Part shown: positions 17,659-25,004 of the stretch, in pieces | Layout: each line of letters starts with the position of its first letter | Position numbering within the stretch: position 1 is the stretch's first letter | DNA from: JARYLZ01 sp964388275 | Lineage (GTDB): Bacteria; Bacteroidota; Ignavibacteria; SZUA-365 | Assembly: GCA_964388275.1 (NCBI GenBank) | Contig: CAYLZD010000037.1 | Coordinates: 1-37,455, forward strand | Reading direction: 5' to 3' | Length of the DNA: 37,455 bases | Program-made: the position numbers and the translations under genes | Notes under the pieces: model-generated | What the model was told of the DNA's origin: nothing | Seen by the model: only the letters and a program-made list of their open reading frames with translations | The model's database searches: none

Positions 17659-18321
17659 TCACTCCAACTCCCGCCCGACATCCCTGCCCACCCAGAGCGC
17701 CGACTTCGACTCCATTCCGCGCAATCGTCCGGCCGTCTCGATCACCACGCTTCTCAGTTTTTCATTCCTCTTGCCGATATGTCTCAGAGCCCAGCTGACG
17801 GCTTTCTTCACGAAGTTCCGTTCGTCCAGCGCGCCTCGCTCGAGGAGCGGGAGGAAGGCGAGAAAATCCGCATCTGGCGCCTTTTTATCGTGCCATGCTA
17901 TGCAGGCGAGAAGAGCGAAGGCCGCCCTTTTGACGAATTCCTCCTCGCGCCGCGACCACTCGCGGATTTTCTTTCTCGCGTGCGGCGATTTGTCGAAAAG
18001 ATTCATGCACACCTGATCGCATACATCCCAGGAGTTGAAATCCGCAGCCCAGTCATCCATCTGTTTCCCTGTCATTTCGTCAGGCACGGCTATCATGGAC
18101 GCGAGAATCCGCGCTTCGGCTATGCCGGTTTTCCAGAGCTGCAGGGCGAGGCGATGCCTCCTTCCGATTTTCCGGGCGAGCTTCCTCATGACCGGAACGG
18201 CGACGCCGAGCCGATTCCCGGTGGAGATGCCGTAGCGAGCCATGCCCTCCAGATTTCCGGGCTTTGCGTTTCGCCTCAGTTCGGCAAGAATATCTTCCGG
18301 CGAGAACGGTTCTTCACGCAT
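17659..18321 (-). CDS. AlkD-like DNA alkylation repair protein (HEAT-repeat glycosylase family)
   Basis: A 220-residue all-helical protein of the AlkC/AlkD HEAT-like family, which removes bulky or charged alkylated bases without base flipping. The motif NSWDVCDQVCMNLF carries the Trp and Asp matching the catalytic cleft of AlkD, and the tail SWALRHIGKRN with alternating helices fits the HEAT repeats. ATG 18321 is preceded by GGAGGGG; the open frame extends further upstream, but that part is AT-rich and unlike a protein domain. It lies divergent from the plus-strand gene at 18475. A heptamer repeat starts immediately after the stop. Confidence 0.85.
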   Translation of the reverse strand: MREEPFSPEDILAELRRNAKPGNLEGMARYGISTGNRLGVAVPVMRKLARKIGRRHRLALQLWKTGIAEARILASMIAVPDEMTGKQMDDWAADFNSWDVCDQVCMNLFDKSPHARKKIREWSRREEEFVKRAAFALLACIAWHDKKAPDADFLAFLPLLERGALDERNFVKKAVSWALRHIGKRNEKLRSVVIETAGRLRGMESKSALWVGRDVGRELE

Positions 18322-18474
18322 CAGACTGCCCCTCCGCGACTGTCGGACGCTTTTTCCTGAACATGACGCGATATTGAATACGATGATTTGAAACCATATA
18401 TTAACAATATAATACCGGCTTAAATTGAATCTCTGCGGACACACAAATCTCCGGTTATTCCGTTCGAGCTCGAG

Positions 18475-19122
18475 ATGAGAATTGTTGGCAAAGCAGCGTA
18501 TCGGGTGCTCCGCATCGTCATACCGGCGCAAGTGATTCCGCTTGCCTTCATTTTATCTCAAACTACCACAATCGATTCAACGGATCAAACGGTCTCCTTC
18601 CGTCTCCGCGACGGCAGCTCGATCACGGGCAGCATACTCGAGGAAGACAGCGGCGGATTTCGACTGCTGCTTTCGGACGGAAGAACGGCGAGGCTCGCGC
18701 GGACGATGTTGATCGGAGCCGTGGATACGACCATATCATGGGAAGTTGGACCCGGTGAAATCGTGTTCAGACGAGACCGATATGACGATCCGACCTCATC
18801 CAATCTCTTCTTGCCCACCGGCGGTTTATACAAATCCGGCGCCGTCGCGGTGGGCATATCCCCCGTCATTTCGTTAACCGGAGCGTTGGGTATTTCGATA
18901 CTGACGGAAGCTGACGAATGGACCAGCGGACACAATTACCGTTACACTACAGCGTGTATCGGTATAGCCGCCCGGTTGCGGAGGGGATTTTTTTCGTTCT
19001 CACAGCGGGAAACGGGTACTGGGTACTGGGAACCGGGGATAAGACTTGCCGCCAGCCTGACGTCCGCGGGCCGAAGTTTTACCGAAGGTGAACGCAGTCC
19101 GGAATACATCTCTAACATCTGA
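18475..19122 (+). CDS. Exported protein of unknown function, C-terminus altered by a repeat
   Basis: A 215-codon frame with an N-terminal hydrophobic segment (about 11-28) suggesting export. The region SFRLRDGSSITGSILEEDSGGFRLLLSDGR (about 42-71) is a small beta motif found in many Bacteroidota envelope proteins, and SNLFLPTGGLYKSG resembles outer-membrane-associated proteins with a conserved PTG turn. After about residue 175 the frame runs through the heptamer tract at 19007-19041 (ETGTGYWEPGI) and the remainder looks unlike a domain, so the original C-terminus may be lost. No strong ribosome binding site. I do not recognise the function. Confidence 0.55.
   Translation: MRIVGKAAYRVLRIVIPAQVIPLAFILSQTTTIDSTDQTVSFRLRDGSSITGSILEEDSGGFRLLLSDGRTARLARTMLIGAVDTTISWEVGPGEIVFRRDRYDDPTSSNLFLPTGGLYKSGAVAVGISPVISLTGALGISILTEADEWTSGHNYRYTTACIGIAARLRRGFFSFSQRETGTGYWEPGIRLAASLTSAGRSFTEGERSPEYISNI
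19007..19041. repeat. Heptamer tandem repeat, GGGNACN family (5 units) inside a reading frame
   Basis: Units GGGAAAC GGGTACT GGGTACT GGGAACC GGGGATA. They belong to the same family as 73-100, and here they lie inside the 3' part of the frame 18475-19122. Because seven is not a multiple of three, gain or loss of one unit shifts the frame. Confidence 0.8.
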
Positions 19123-19130
19123 TACCCGGA

Positions 19131-19277
19131 ATGAATACTTACGCCAGGCAGCACGGTCTGAATCCCGAAGACGAGAAGGAGGTGGAAGAGGGAAAGATTA
19201 TGCCCGGCGAGAGGATGTTCGTCTCGCAGGCGCTTCCGCTGGTAAACCACTTGAAGAAGTCCTGCGCGCGGCAGTGA
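19131..19277 (+). CDS. Short frame of 48 codons, possibly a C-terminal gene remnant
   Basis: Reads MNTYARQHGLNPEDEKEVEE and continues to a TGA at 19275-19277, with protein-like composition (GERMFVSQALPLVNHLKKSC). In the same frame an upstream TAA lies at 19113-19115. It looks like the end of a larger protein more than a random frame, so it may be the tail of a disrupted gene. The family is not recognised. The rest of 19123-19451 shows no gene. Confidence 0.25.
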   Translation: MNTYARQHGLNPEDEKEVEEGKIMPGERMFVSQALPLVNHLKKSCARQ

Positions 19278-19451
19278 GGGCGGCATTCGAGCCGAAGCGC
19301 CGCTATGAAGGCGTGTCGGCAACACATTTTCATCCACGCGCGCTGGTAGCCGGCTGAGACGCCCGATATTTCATTTACAATTTCATGACACCCGGTCCGT
19401 CTATCGTGCGCATATTGGACGAGGTTCCATTCATGCATAAAGGAGTCCGTC

Positions 19452-20108
19452 ATGAGCGCACATTGCAATGAGATACACGAGGGCTTTGGAATACGGTTTG
19501 TTCTCATTTTATCATTGACGATTGTCGCCGGTGTTATATCCTGCTGCGCTTCGTCAGTCAGGACGGTCACGATCCACCGAAAAGACGGAGCGACCTTATC
19601 GGGGAAGATCATCGCAGTGAAGAACGGCTGCGTTTTCGTTGATACATCGGGAAAAGTCATTTCGGGAAGCTTGATGGTAGCTCCTGAAACTCAGGATGAA
19701 CTTCGCCGGCGCGGCGCGGCTTGGAGTCAAATCCGTGCCTCTACACTCGGACTGCGCTTGGACAGTTCTGATCTTGTTCGATTGGAAGGGCGATCATATT
19801 GGGCCACGGGGCTGCTGGCAGGACTTGGTGTGGCTGTTATTGCAACAATGCTCACGGGTTCCGGCGAGTCCTCCGGCATTTTGAACAAAGAGGCTATGAA
19901 GACGCTCGGACAGACGCTTACATTTATCATCGTCGCTCCGGTCGCCTCGCTGCTGGGCGTGGTTCTGGGCGCTGTCGCCTCCAGTCCGGAGCAAACTTTG
20001 TCAGCTACCGATCCTCAAATCGAGACGGAGTTGAGGGATGCCTCGCTTTTAAAGGATAGCACACCTCGTGAACTCGATGATTTGCAGTGTGAAAGCGCAA
20101 GGAAATGA
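19452..20108 (+). CDS. Putative lipoprotein/membrane protein of unknown function
   Basis: A 218-residue protein starting at ATG 19452 with AAAGGAG upstream. A signal segment (about 14-31) ends VISC-C, a possible lipoprotein site. It is followed by VTIHRKDGATLSGKIIAVKNGCVFVD (about 38-63), which resembles the beta motif of the gene at 18475, then two membrane helices (about 119-135 and 155-175, with a Gly/Ala-rich second helix) and a polar tail. The two plus-strand genes may be a related pair. Function unknown. Confidence 0.6.
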   Translation: MSAHCNEIHEGFGIRFVLILSLTIVAGVISCCASSVRTVTIHRKDGATLSGKIIAVKNGCVFVDTSGKVISGSLMVAPETQDELRRRGAAWSQIRASTLGLRLDSSDLVRLEGRSYWATGLLAGLGVAVIATMLTGSGESSGILNKEAMKTLGQTLTFIIVAPVASLLGVVLGAVASSPEQTLSATDPQIETELRDASLLKDSTPRELDDLQCESARK

Positions 20109-20196
20109 TATGCGAAGATCCTGTGCCGTATCCTCCAGCCCGCCGGGCAGCTGAATCGCAGCGGCGCCCTTCCAAATATCTCAATACTCGAGGCCG

Positions 20197-20294
20197 CAAT
20201 CCCCAATCAGCAATCCCCAATCAGCAATCCGCAATCAGCAATCCCCAATCAGCAATCCCCAATCAGCAATCCCCAATCAGCAATCCGCAATCCG
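20197..20294. repeat. Heptamer tandem repeat, CAATCNS family (14 units)
   Basis: Fourteen 7-bp units, mostly alternating CAATCCC and CAATCAG, with CAATCCG variants near the right end. On the minus strand it supplies the last codons and the stop codon (20279-20277) of the DUF2200 gene. There is no spacer structure, so it is not a CRISPR array. Confidence 0.95.
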
Positions 20295-20636
20295 CAGAAT
20301 CTTCTCCATCGCCTTGCCCTTGGCGAGTTCGTCGATCAGTTTGTCAAGATACCGGATATTCCTCATCAGGGGATTTTCGATTTCCTCCACGCGGACACCG
20401 CACACAACTCCCTTTATCAGCGAACTGTCCGGGTGAATGGCCGGGGCCTGGGCGAAAAAAGTCGCAAGATCATTCTCCCCTTCGATTTGCCGTTTCAGGG
20501 CTGCGAGGTCATAGCCGGTCAGCCAGCAGATGATGCGGTCGACTTCCTCCTTCGTGCGGTTCTTGCGTTCCGCTTTCTGCACGTACAGGGGATACACCTT
20601 CGCAAATTTCATCCCGAATATTTTGTGTTCCGCCAT
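20277..20636 (-). CDS. DUF2200 family protein
   Basis: A 119-residue protein of the DUF2200 family. The conserved stretches FAKVYPLYVQKAERKNRTKEEV, IICWLTGYD, GVVCGVRVEEIENPLM and IRYLDKLIDELAKGKAMEKIL are all present, so the domain is complete. ATG 20636 is chosen because GAGG lies 7 bases upstream; a GTG two codons earlier also fits the frame. The last residues (RIADC) and the stop are encoded by the heptamer array at 20197-20294. Function of the family is unknown. Confidence 0.88.
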   Translation of the reverse strand: MAEHKIFGMKFAKVYPLYVQKAERKNRTKEEVDRIICWLTGYDLAALKRQIEGENDLATFFAQAPAIHPDSSLIKGVVCGVRVEEIENPLMRNIRYLDKLIDELAKGKAMEKILRIADC

Positions 20637-20699
20637 TTTCACACCTCGGTTGCATGGTGTCCGTCACGCGGTATCGTCGCCGCCCGGCGGCTCTTCCTA

Positions 20700-21119
20700 T
20701 TACACTTTCTTCTTCATGACTTTCACCATCACCTTCACCAGATCCTTAAGGACCTTCCTGTCCACGTCATCCAGTTTCTTGATGTAAAGGCAACCCACTC
20801 CTGTTGTATACTTTCCGAGTTTCTCCATCAATGGGGCCTGCGCTTCGAAACCTCCCATCAGGTACAATGAGATATTCTGCTTGCGTGGAGAGAAACCCGT
20901 CAACATCCAATCTCCCTCGCGGCCGCTTTTTCCCTTGTAGTGATAGCTGCCGAAGCCGACTATGCTCGCGCCCCACATTTTCGGCTCCTCCTTGGTGATC
21001 TGCCGCATCATCTTGAGGATTTCGTAGCAGTCGTTGCGTTTTTCCTCGTTGTCGATGCTGTCGAGGAATTCCGCTACGCTGGCATCGTTCACTCTGGTTT
21101 TGAGTTCGGTCTTCGACAT
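20700..21119 (-). CDS. DUF1801 family protein
   Basis: A 139-residue protein with the DUF1801 (YdhG-like) signature: MSKTELKTRVNDASVAEFLDSI, WGASIVGFGSYHYKGKSGREGDW, FSPRKQNISLYLMGG and a CLYIKKLDDVD tail, ending in a run of Lys and Val. It is a small soluble protein of unknown biochemical role, related in fold to frataxin-like/YdhG proteins. ATG 21119 has AGGAG seven bases upstream, and a TATATTTG box lies 24 bases before the start. It lies 63 bases upstream of the DUF2200 gene on the same strand. Confidence 0.9.
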   Translation of the reverse strand: MSKTELKTRVNDASVAEFLDSIDNEEKRNDCYEILKMMRQITKEEPKMWGASIVGFGSYHYKGKSGREGDWMLTGFSPRKQNISLYLMGGFEAQAPLMEKLGKYTTGVGCLYIKKLDDVDRKVLKDLVKVMVKVMKKKV

Positions 21120-21142
21120 TTCGGTCTCCTCTGCTGAGGTTT

Positions 21143-21150
21143 CAAATATA
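21143..21150 (-). promoter_or_regulatory. Candidate -7 box (TATATTTG) for the DUF1801 gene
   Basis: TATATTTG on the minus strand fits the Bacteroidota -7 consensus TAnnTTTG and lies 24 bases before ATG 21119. No good -33 TTTG is seen at the expected distance, so support is limited. Confidence 0.3.
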
Positions 21151-21220
21151 TGCAGCGTCGATTAATTCCCGTAATGTGTCTCGCCGGATTTTCGCCGCAA
21201 ACACACAAAACTCGTCCCAT

Positions 21221-21308
21221 GGCTCACGCCCCGGGCTGTGATATGCCGCTCCTTCGGAGCTCATTATCATTTATCCCGTTAATGACACCGGGCTCACGCC
21301 CCGGGCTG
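21221..21308. repeat. Interspersed GCCCGGGG element, two direct copies 70 bp apart
   Basis: GGCTCACGCCCCGGGCTG occurs at 21221-21238 and again at 21291-21308, exactly 70 bases apart. On the minus strand the order is AGCCCGGGGCGTGAGCC, then GCTCCGAAGGAGC, then CAT, then AGCCCGGGG, like the element at 200-290. The crtYd stop codon (21296-21294) is inside the right copy. Confidence 0.75.
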
Positions 21309-21665
21309 GTATTTGTCGCTACTGCCCCTTCCCTCTTCCCCCTTCCCCCTTCCCTCTTCCCTCTTCCTCCTTCCCTCTTCCCTCTTCCTTCCCTCCCACA
21401 CCATCACCGCGAGCAGTATCATCCCGTACCCGAAAAAGAAATCCTCCACCGGTATGGTCCAGATCCGCAAACCGAGGTAATGCTCCTCCCCGTATATCAC
21501 AATCGGCCTCCAGGTGAGATAGCCGTTCACGAGAAATTTGAAGGCGAACATAATCGTGATGTATATCCAGAACAGCATCCGGGAGGTGAGACGGATTCCT
21601 GAAAACCTGTCTATCAGGGTCATCAGCACGGCCGAGGAGACGGCCAGCAGCGTGTACTCCTTCAT
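21294..21665 (-). CDS. crtYd: Lycopene cyclase subunit CrtYd, C-terminus extended by repeats
   Basis: A 123-residue membrane protein, second half of the heterodimeric lycopene beta-cyclase. Three hydrophobic helices; the key motif is IPVEDFFFG (about residues 74-82), matching the PxE(E/D)xxF signature. ATG 21665 overlaps the crtYc stop in an ATGA junction. The cyclase domain ends near VMVWEG (about residue 95). The remaining roughly 28 residues (RKREEGRRKREEGRGKG and so on) are encoded by the heptamer tract 21326-21388, and the stop lies in the GCCCGGGG element. It is the last gene of the carotenoid operon. With CrtYc it would cyclise lycopene ends. Confidence 0.88.
   Translation of the reverse strand: MKEYTLLAVSSAVLMTLIDRFSGIRLTSRMLFWIYITIMFAFKFLVNGYLTWRPIVIYGEEHYLGLRIWTIPVEDFFFGYGMILLAVMVWEGRKREEGRRKREEGRGKGEEGRGSSDKYQPGA
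21326..21388. repeat. Heptamer tandem repeat, CYCTTCC family (9 units) inside crtYd
   Basis: Nine 7-bp units of CCCTTCC, CTCTTCC or TCCTTCC. Read in the minus-strand frame they encode a Gly/Arg/Glu/Lys-rich tail at the end of CrtYd. This is the third heptamer family in the window. Confidence 0.95.
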
Positions 21666-21976
21666 TTCTTGCGCCTTCTTTCGAAGTATTTCGCGGCTTC
21701 CCAAGTGAATATCGCCGTGAAGGGGATCACCACGAAAAACATCCATTCCTCAATCGGAAGTCCGCTTATCGCGGGTCCGAATACGTAAGCCGGATTGAAG
21801 GTCCAATGTCCGCGCTGTGCTGCCAGCACATCCCAGCCGCCGTAAACGAGCAGGACCGCCGCGATTGAAAGGATCAGGCGCCGCCGATTCGCGAACAGCC
21901 GTATGTTGCGATCGAAACTCAAAATGAGCGGGAACAGCAGGGTGGCAAACAGCAACAGGGCGTATTCCGCTTTCAT
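21662..21976 (-). CDS. crtYc: Lycopene cyclase subunit CrtYc
   Basis: A 104-residue membrane protein, the first half of heterodimeric lycopene cyclase. Three hydrophobic helices and the motif LPIEEWMFF (about 73-81), corresponding to PxEE; NPAYVFGP precedes it. ATG 21976 overlaps the cruF stop (ATGA), and its own stop overlaps crtYd (ATGA). Such split cyclases are known from actinobacteria and, fused, from archaea and some Bacteroidota; here the two halves are separate genes. Confidence 0.9.
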   Translation of the reverse strand: MKAEYALLLFATLLFPLILSFDRNIRLFANRRRLILSIAAVLLVYGGWDVLAAQRGHWTFNPAYVFGPAISGLPIEEWMFFVVIPFTAIFTWEAAKYFERRRKK

Positions 21977-22478
21977 CCCGCGGCTCTCCTCCCGATGATC
22001 GCAAATGCCGTCCGCGCAGCGGTGGAAAACAGCAGAGCGGCCGCCATGGAAATCGCGAGCGCGGCCTCGAGCAGGAAGCCGTGCGCAAGGGCCACGCTCG
22101 TGAACACCATGCCCTGCAATGCGTAGACGAGCAGCGCGGTGCGGACAACGGGCGCCGGCGCCCTGCCTCCGGCGCCGTCCGTGAGATCCAGAAGCAGCAC
22201 GGCCGCGAAGGACAACGCGAACCAGCTCGCGTAATTCTGCAGCGGAACCGCCCCGTCGGCCCAGATCCAGTATTGCTGCACGAAGGCCGCCATCGGTTCC
22301 AATGCTATGTCGAGAGCGGTAGCGAGCAAAGCGGCCATGGCGGCGACCCACGGCGCGGCTTTCCTGCCGCCGTCCGGGAAAGCCGCTCTCGCCAGCCGCC
22401 AGGCGCTCATCACCACCCCGAACCAGGCCGCCGCCATCGCCACCGGCACGCCGTCCACAAGAAGCACCAAACCGCCGG
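21973..22478 (-). CDS. cruF: Carotenoid 1',2'-hydratase CruF (DUF422), 5' end in assembly gap
   Basis: The C-terminal 167 residues of a CruF-type membrane protein; the N-terminus is lost in the N run at 22479-22578. Seen: about five hydrophobic helices and the family motif region ATALDIALEPMAAF followed by YWIWADGAVPLQNYASWF. CruF adds water to the 1',2' double bond of the acyclic (psi) end, making a tertiary hydroxyl that can be glycosylated. It lies beside the cyclase genes and downstream of a glycosyltransferase of CruG type, as in other bacteria. It ends in an ATGA overlap with crtYc. Known CruF proteins are about 260-300 residues, so 90 or more residues are probably missing. Confidence 0.85.
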
Positions 22479-22578
22479 NNNNNNNNNNNNNNNNNNNNNN
22501 NNNNNNNNNNNNNNNNNNNNNNNNNNNNNNNNNNNNNNNNNNNNNNNNNNNNNNNNNNNNNNNNNNNNNNNNNNNNNN
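22479..22578. other. Assembly gap of 100 N
   Basis: A run of exactly 100 undetermined bases, the usual placeholder for a scaffold join of unknown length. It cuts the end of the SRPBCC-like gene and the start of cruF. Confidence 0.98.
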
Positions 22579-23075
22579 CGGCGGAACTCCTTGAGCATGT
22601 CGTCGAGGTCCTCGCTCATGCGCTCCGACAGAAAGGGCTCTCCCACTATCGGCGCCATCCAATGCACCTCCGAGCCGCTTTCGCGGGACAGGCGGAGACG
22701 CAGTCTGATGTCGAAACCGGTCCTGTTTCGCGGCAGTGGAACGACGCGCACGGCGCAGCGCATGTAATTCGGATCCTTCGCGTCGGCGGTCTCGTAGATC
22801 GTGACCCCGTTTTCAATTCTCCGCTCTATGGTAAAATCGAGCTTCAGGTCCTTGCCCAGCGGCACGGAGCGCTGAGTCTGATAAAGGAAGCGGTTTTCCG
22901 ACAGACGCTGTATTCCGACTACGCCCGGCATGTTCCGGGCAAGCAGCCCGATGTCGTCTGCATGCGACTGCACCCGCTCGTAGGGAATATCGATCTGGTA
23001 CTTGATCTCCGCGCCGGCATCGACCGTGAACAGGCCGGCCAGCAGGCGGGCCGCCGCCAATGAAATTAAAAGCAT
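22579..23075 (-). CDS. Exported SRPBCC/START-like protein in the carotenoid operon, 3' end in gap
   Basis: At least 165 residues of a protein with an N-terminal hydrophobic signal (MLLISLAAARLLAGLFTVDAGA) followed by a mixed alpha/beta domain of SRPBCC type (EIKYQIDIPYERVQSH, DIGLLARNMPGVVGIQRLSENRFLY, LDFTIERRI, GFDIRLRLRL) ending in a long helix (SERMSEDLDDMLKEF), as expected for the C-terminal helix of that fold. START/SRPBCC domains hold hydrophobic ligands. ATG 23075 has AGGAG nine bases upstream. It lies between the glycosyltransferase and cruF and is probably cotranscribed. Its role in carotenoid handling is inferred from location only. Confidence 0.65.
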
Positions 23076-23118
23076 ATTTCGTATCTCCTGATGTTTTTTT
23101 CCTGATTCATATCATTTT

Positions 23119-24273
23119 TCACGGTTCGGCGCGTTTACTCCGCGGCGGCGCGTAACGCCTGCCTTTCCATTCCGAGCCACCGCCGCCGAGGGCCTGGCGC
23201 GCCGAAGCTATGCCGATACTTATCAGAAGCAGCACGGCGAAAGGGTGCAGAAAAACGGATTCCGGCGGCTGCCTGAACTTGACGGCGAGCAGAATGCGTA
23301 TCGCGAGCAGAACTCCGACTTGAGCCGCCGCGACAGGCAGCCACGGGGCGGCCGGGGCGAATAAAAGGCCCGCGGCCAGAAAAACGTAAGGCAATACCGA
23401 CGTCGCCGCGAAAAACGTCAACACGGCCGCCAGCAAAGGGATCGAATAGCCGAGACCCGGGAAGATGTTCTTCGAAAAGCCGCGTCTGATTTCAGGCAGG
23501 GATTCGTACATGCGGCAGGACACGCTTCCCTCCCCCGCCATCACGCGCAACCGCCCTCCGGAACGCTTCATCGCGCGCGCGAGACGCACATCCTCCACGA
23601 CGGCGGAGCGCTGCGCCTCATGGCCTCCGGCGGCCTCGTACGCGCGCCTCCTGAAAGCCATGCATTGGCCGTTCGCCATGGACAGCGATTCATAGCGCGT
23701 GAGCGTCACCAGCGGGAAAGGAAGAAAGCACATCGTGACGTATTGTAGCAGCGGCATGAAGAGGCGCTCCGCGAAGCCGACCATGCGCTGATGCGGGATC
23801 AGCGAAAGCATGTCGACCGAATAAACATCCAGCGCGGCCGCGATTTTCCTCAGCGCGCCGGGATGGTATTCCGTGTCCGCGTCCGTGAAGAGCAGTATGT
23901 CTCCTCCCGCCGCCTCGTACAGTTGCCGGCAGGCGAAGTTCTTGCCGGTCCAGCCTTCGGGCAAATCCTCGCCTTTCAGCAGACGGAATCTCGGATCGAC
24001 GCCCGCGGCTTCCGCCGCCCTTTCGGCTGTCGCGTCGTCGCTGCCGTCGTCGAGAATGAGCAGTTCGAAATTCGGATGATCCTGCCGGAGTATGCTCTCG
24101 ACGCAGGCGCCGATGCGCGTCTCCTCGTTGCGGGCGGGCACCAGCACCGACAGAACCTTCGTTCCGTCCGGCGGGCGGTCGGCTCTAAGACGCCTGAAAT
24201 ACGCGGTGTTCACGAGCGCGACGAACAGGAGTCCGCAAAGCGCGAGCAGCACGCCCCATTGATACTCGATCAT
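23119..24273 (-). CDS. Family 2 glycosyltransferase, CruG/CruC-like (carotenoid glycosyl transfer)
   Basis: A 384-residue membrane-anchored glycosyltransferase with an N-terminal helix, a GT-A domain containing LSVLVPARNEE (about 41-51), LDDGSDD (about 74-80), the metal-binding DADT (131-134) and VVEDVRLARAM, then three C-terminal membrane helices. Together with CruF and an acyltransferase this matches enzymes that add a sugar to the 1'-hydroxyl of monocyclic carotenoids. The sugar cannot be told. ATG 24273 overlaps the acyltransferase stop (ATGA). Confidence 0.82.
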   Translation of the reverse strand: MIEYQWGVLLALCGLLFVALVNTAYFRRLRADRPPDGTKVLSVLVPARNEETRIGACVESILRQDHPNFELLILDDGSDDATAERAAEAAGVDPRFRLLKGEDLPEGWTGKNFACRQLYEAAGGDILLFTDADTEYHPGALRKIAAALDVYSVDMLSLIPHQRMVGFAERLFMPLLQYVTMCFLPFPLVTLTRYESLSMANGQCMAFRRRAYEAAGGHEAQRSAVVEDVRLARAMKRSGGRLRVMAGEGSVSCRMYESLPEIRRGFSKNIFPGLGYSIPLLAAVLTFFAATSVLPYVFLAAGLLFAPAAPWLPVAAAQVGVLLAIRILLAVKFRQPPESVFLHPFAVLLLISIGIASARQALGGGGSEWKGRRYAPPRSKRAEP

Positions 24274-25004
24274 GCTCCCTTCCCCGCGCCGCGCCCGGTC
24301 TCCTCGTTCCGCCCGCCTCTCGACACGGCGCCCCTCAACGCCGTCGTGTATCCGCCGAGTTCGTCCGCGGCCAGTGCCGATCTTTGCCTCTCCATTAATG
24401 CCGCCAGGGCTGTTTCAAGAATACCGAGCGCCTTATCCTTTTCATTCAATGCGCCGGAATCGATACCCGCTCCTATGGAGACGAACGCCTCGGGCCTCTG
24501 CTCGCGCCGGAATTCGTATCTGAAGGCGAACGGATGCGCTATGACGGGCGCTGCATCGCGTATAATGCGCAGAATGCCGCTCTCGAAGCGCCGGAGGCCC
24601 GCATCGCCCGGCACAAGTTCGCCCTGCGGATACATCCACAAGGCGCGCCGTCCGCCTCGCAACAACTCCGCGGCGTATTCAAGGGAACGCAACGCGTTGC
24701 GCGGATTCTCCCTGTCCACGGAGAACACTCCGAGTCTGCGGAAAAAGCCGTGACGGAGGAGCTGCCGCTCGTCCATCATCGCGTAAGCGTCGAGCTTCAG
24801 AATGCGGCGGCTGAGATAGTAAGGCAGCAGGGCGTCCCACCAGCTGCCGTGATTTCCGTACAATATGATGGGATGGCCGTGAAGCCGCTGCGCGATGAGC
24901 TCCGCGCCCTCAATCCGCAAAGCCGCGAAATGCCTGCGCAGCAGACGCTGCAGATACGCGTCGAAAAGGGCCTCGAAGGCGCGGTTCTTACTCGCTTCAA
25001 GCAT
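24270..25004 (-). CDS. Acyltransferase, CruD-like (carotenoid glycoside acylation)
   Basis: A 244-residue PlsC-family acyltransferase. The catalytic NHxSxxD box is NHGSWWD (51-57), and MYPQGEL is the second conserved block. Within carotenoid clusters such proteins (CruD, or the corresponding staphylococcal CrtO) attach a fatty acid to the sugar of a carotenoid glycoside, and the adjacent CruG-like gene fits this. A general lysophospholipid acyltransferase cannot be excluded from sequence alone. It starts 8 bases inside the desaturase gene upstream and overlaps the glycosyltransferase by 4 bases. Confidence 0.78.
   Translation of the reverse strand: MLEASKNRAFEALFDAYLQRLLRRHFAALRIEGAELIAQRLHGHPIILYGNHGSWWDALLPYYLSRRILKLDAYAMMDERQLLRHGFFRRLGVFSVDRENPRNALRSLEYAAELLRGGRRALWMYPQGELVPGDAGLRRFESGILRIIRDAAPVIAHPFAFRYEFRREQRPEAFVSIGAGIDSGALNEKDKALGILETALAALMERQRSALAADELGGYTTALRGAVSRGGRNEETGRGAGKGA

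Noticed and set aside
20197..20294. Regular repeats that might be a CRISPR array
   Set aside because: Units are seven bases with no spacers and no cas genes nearby.
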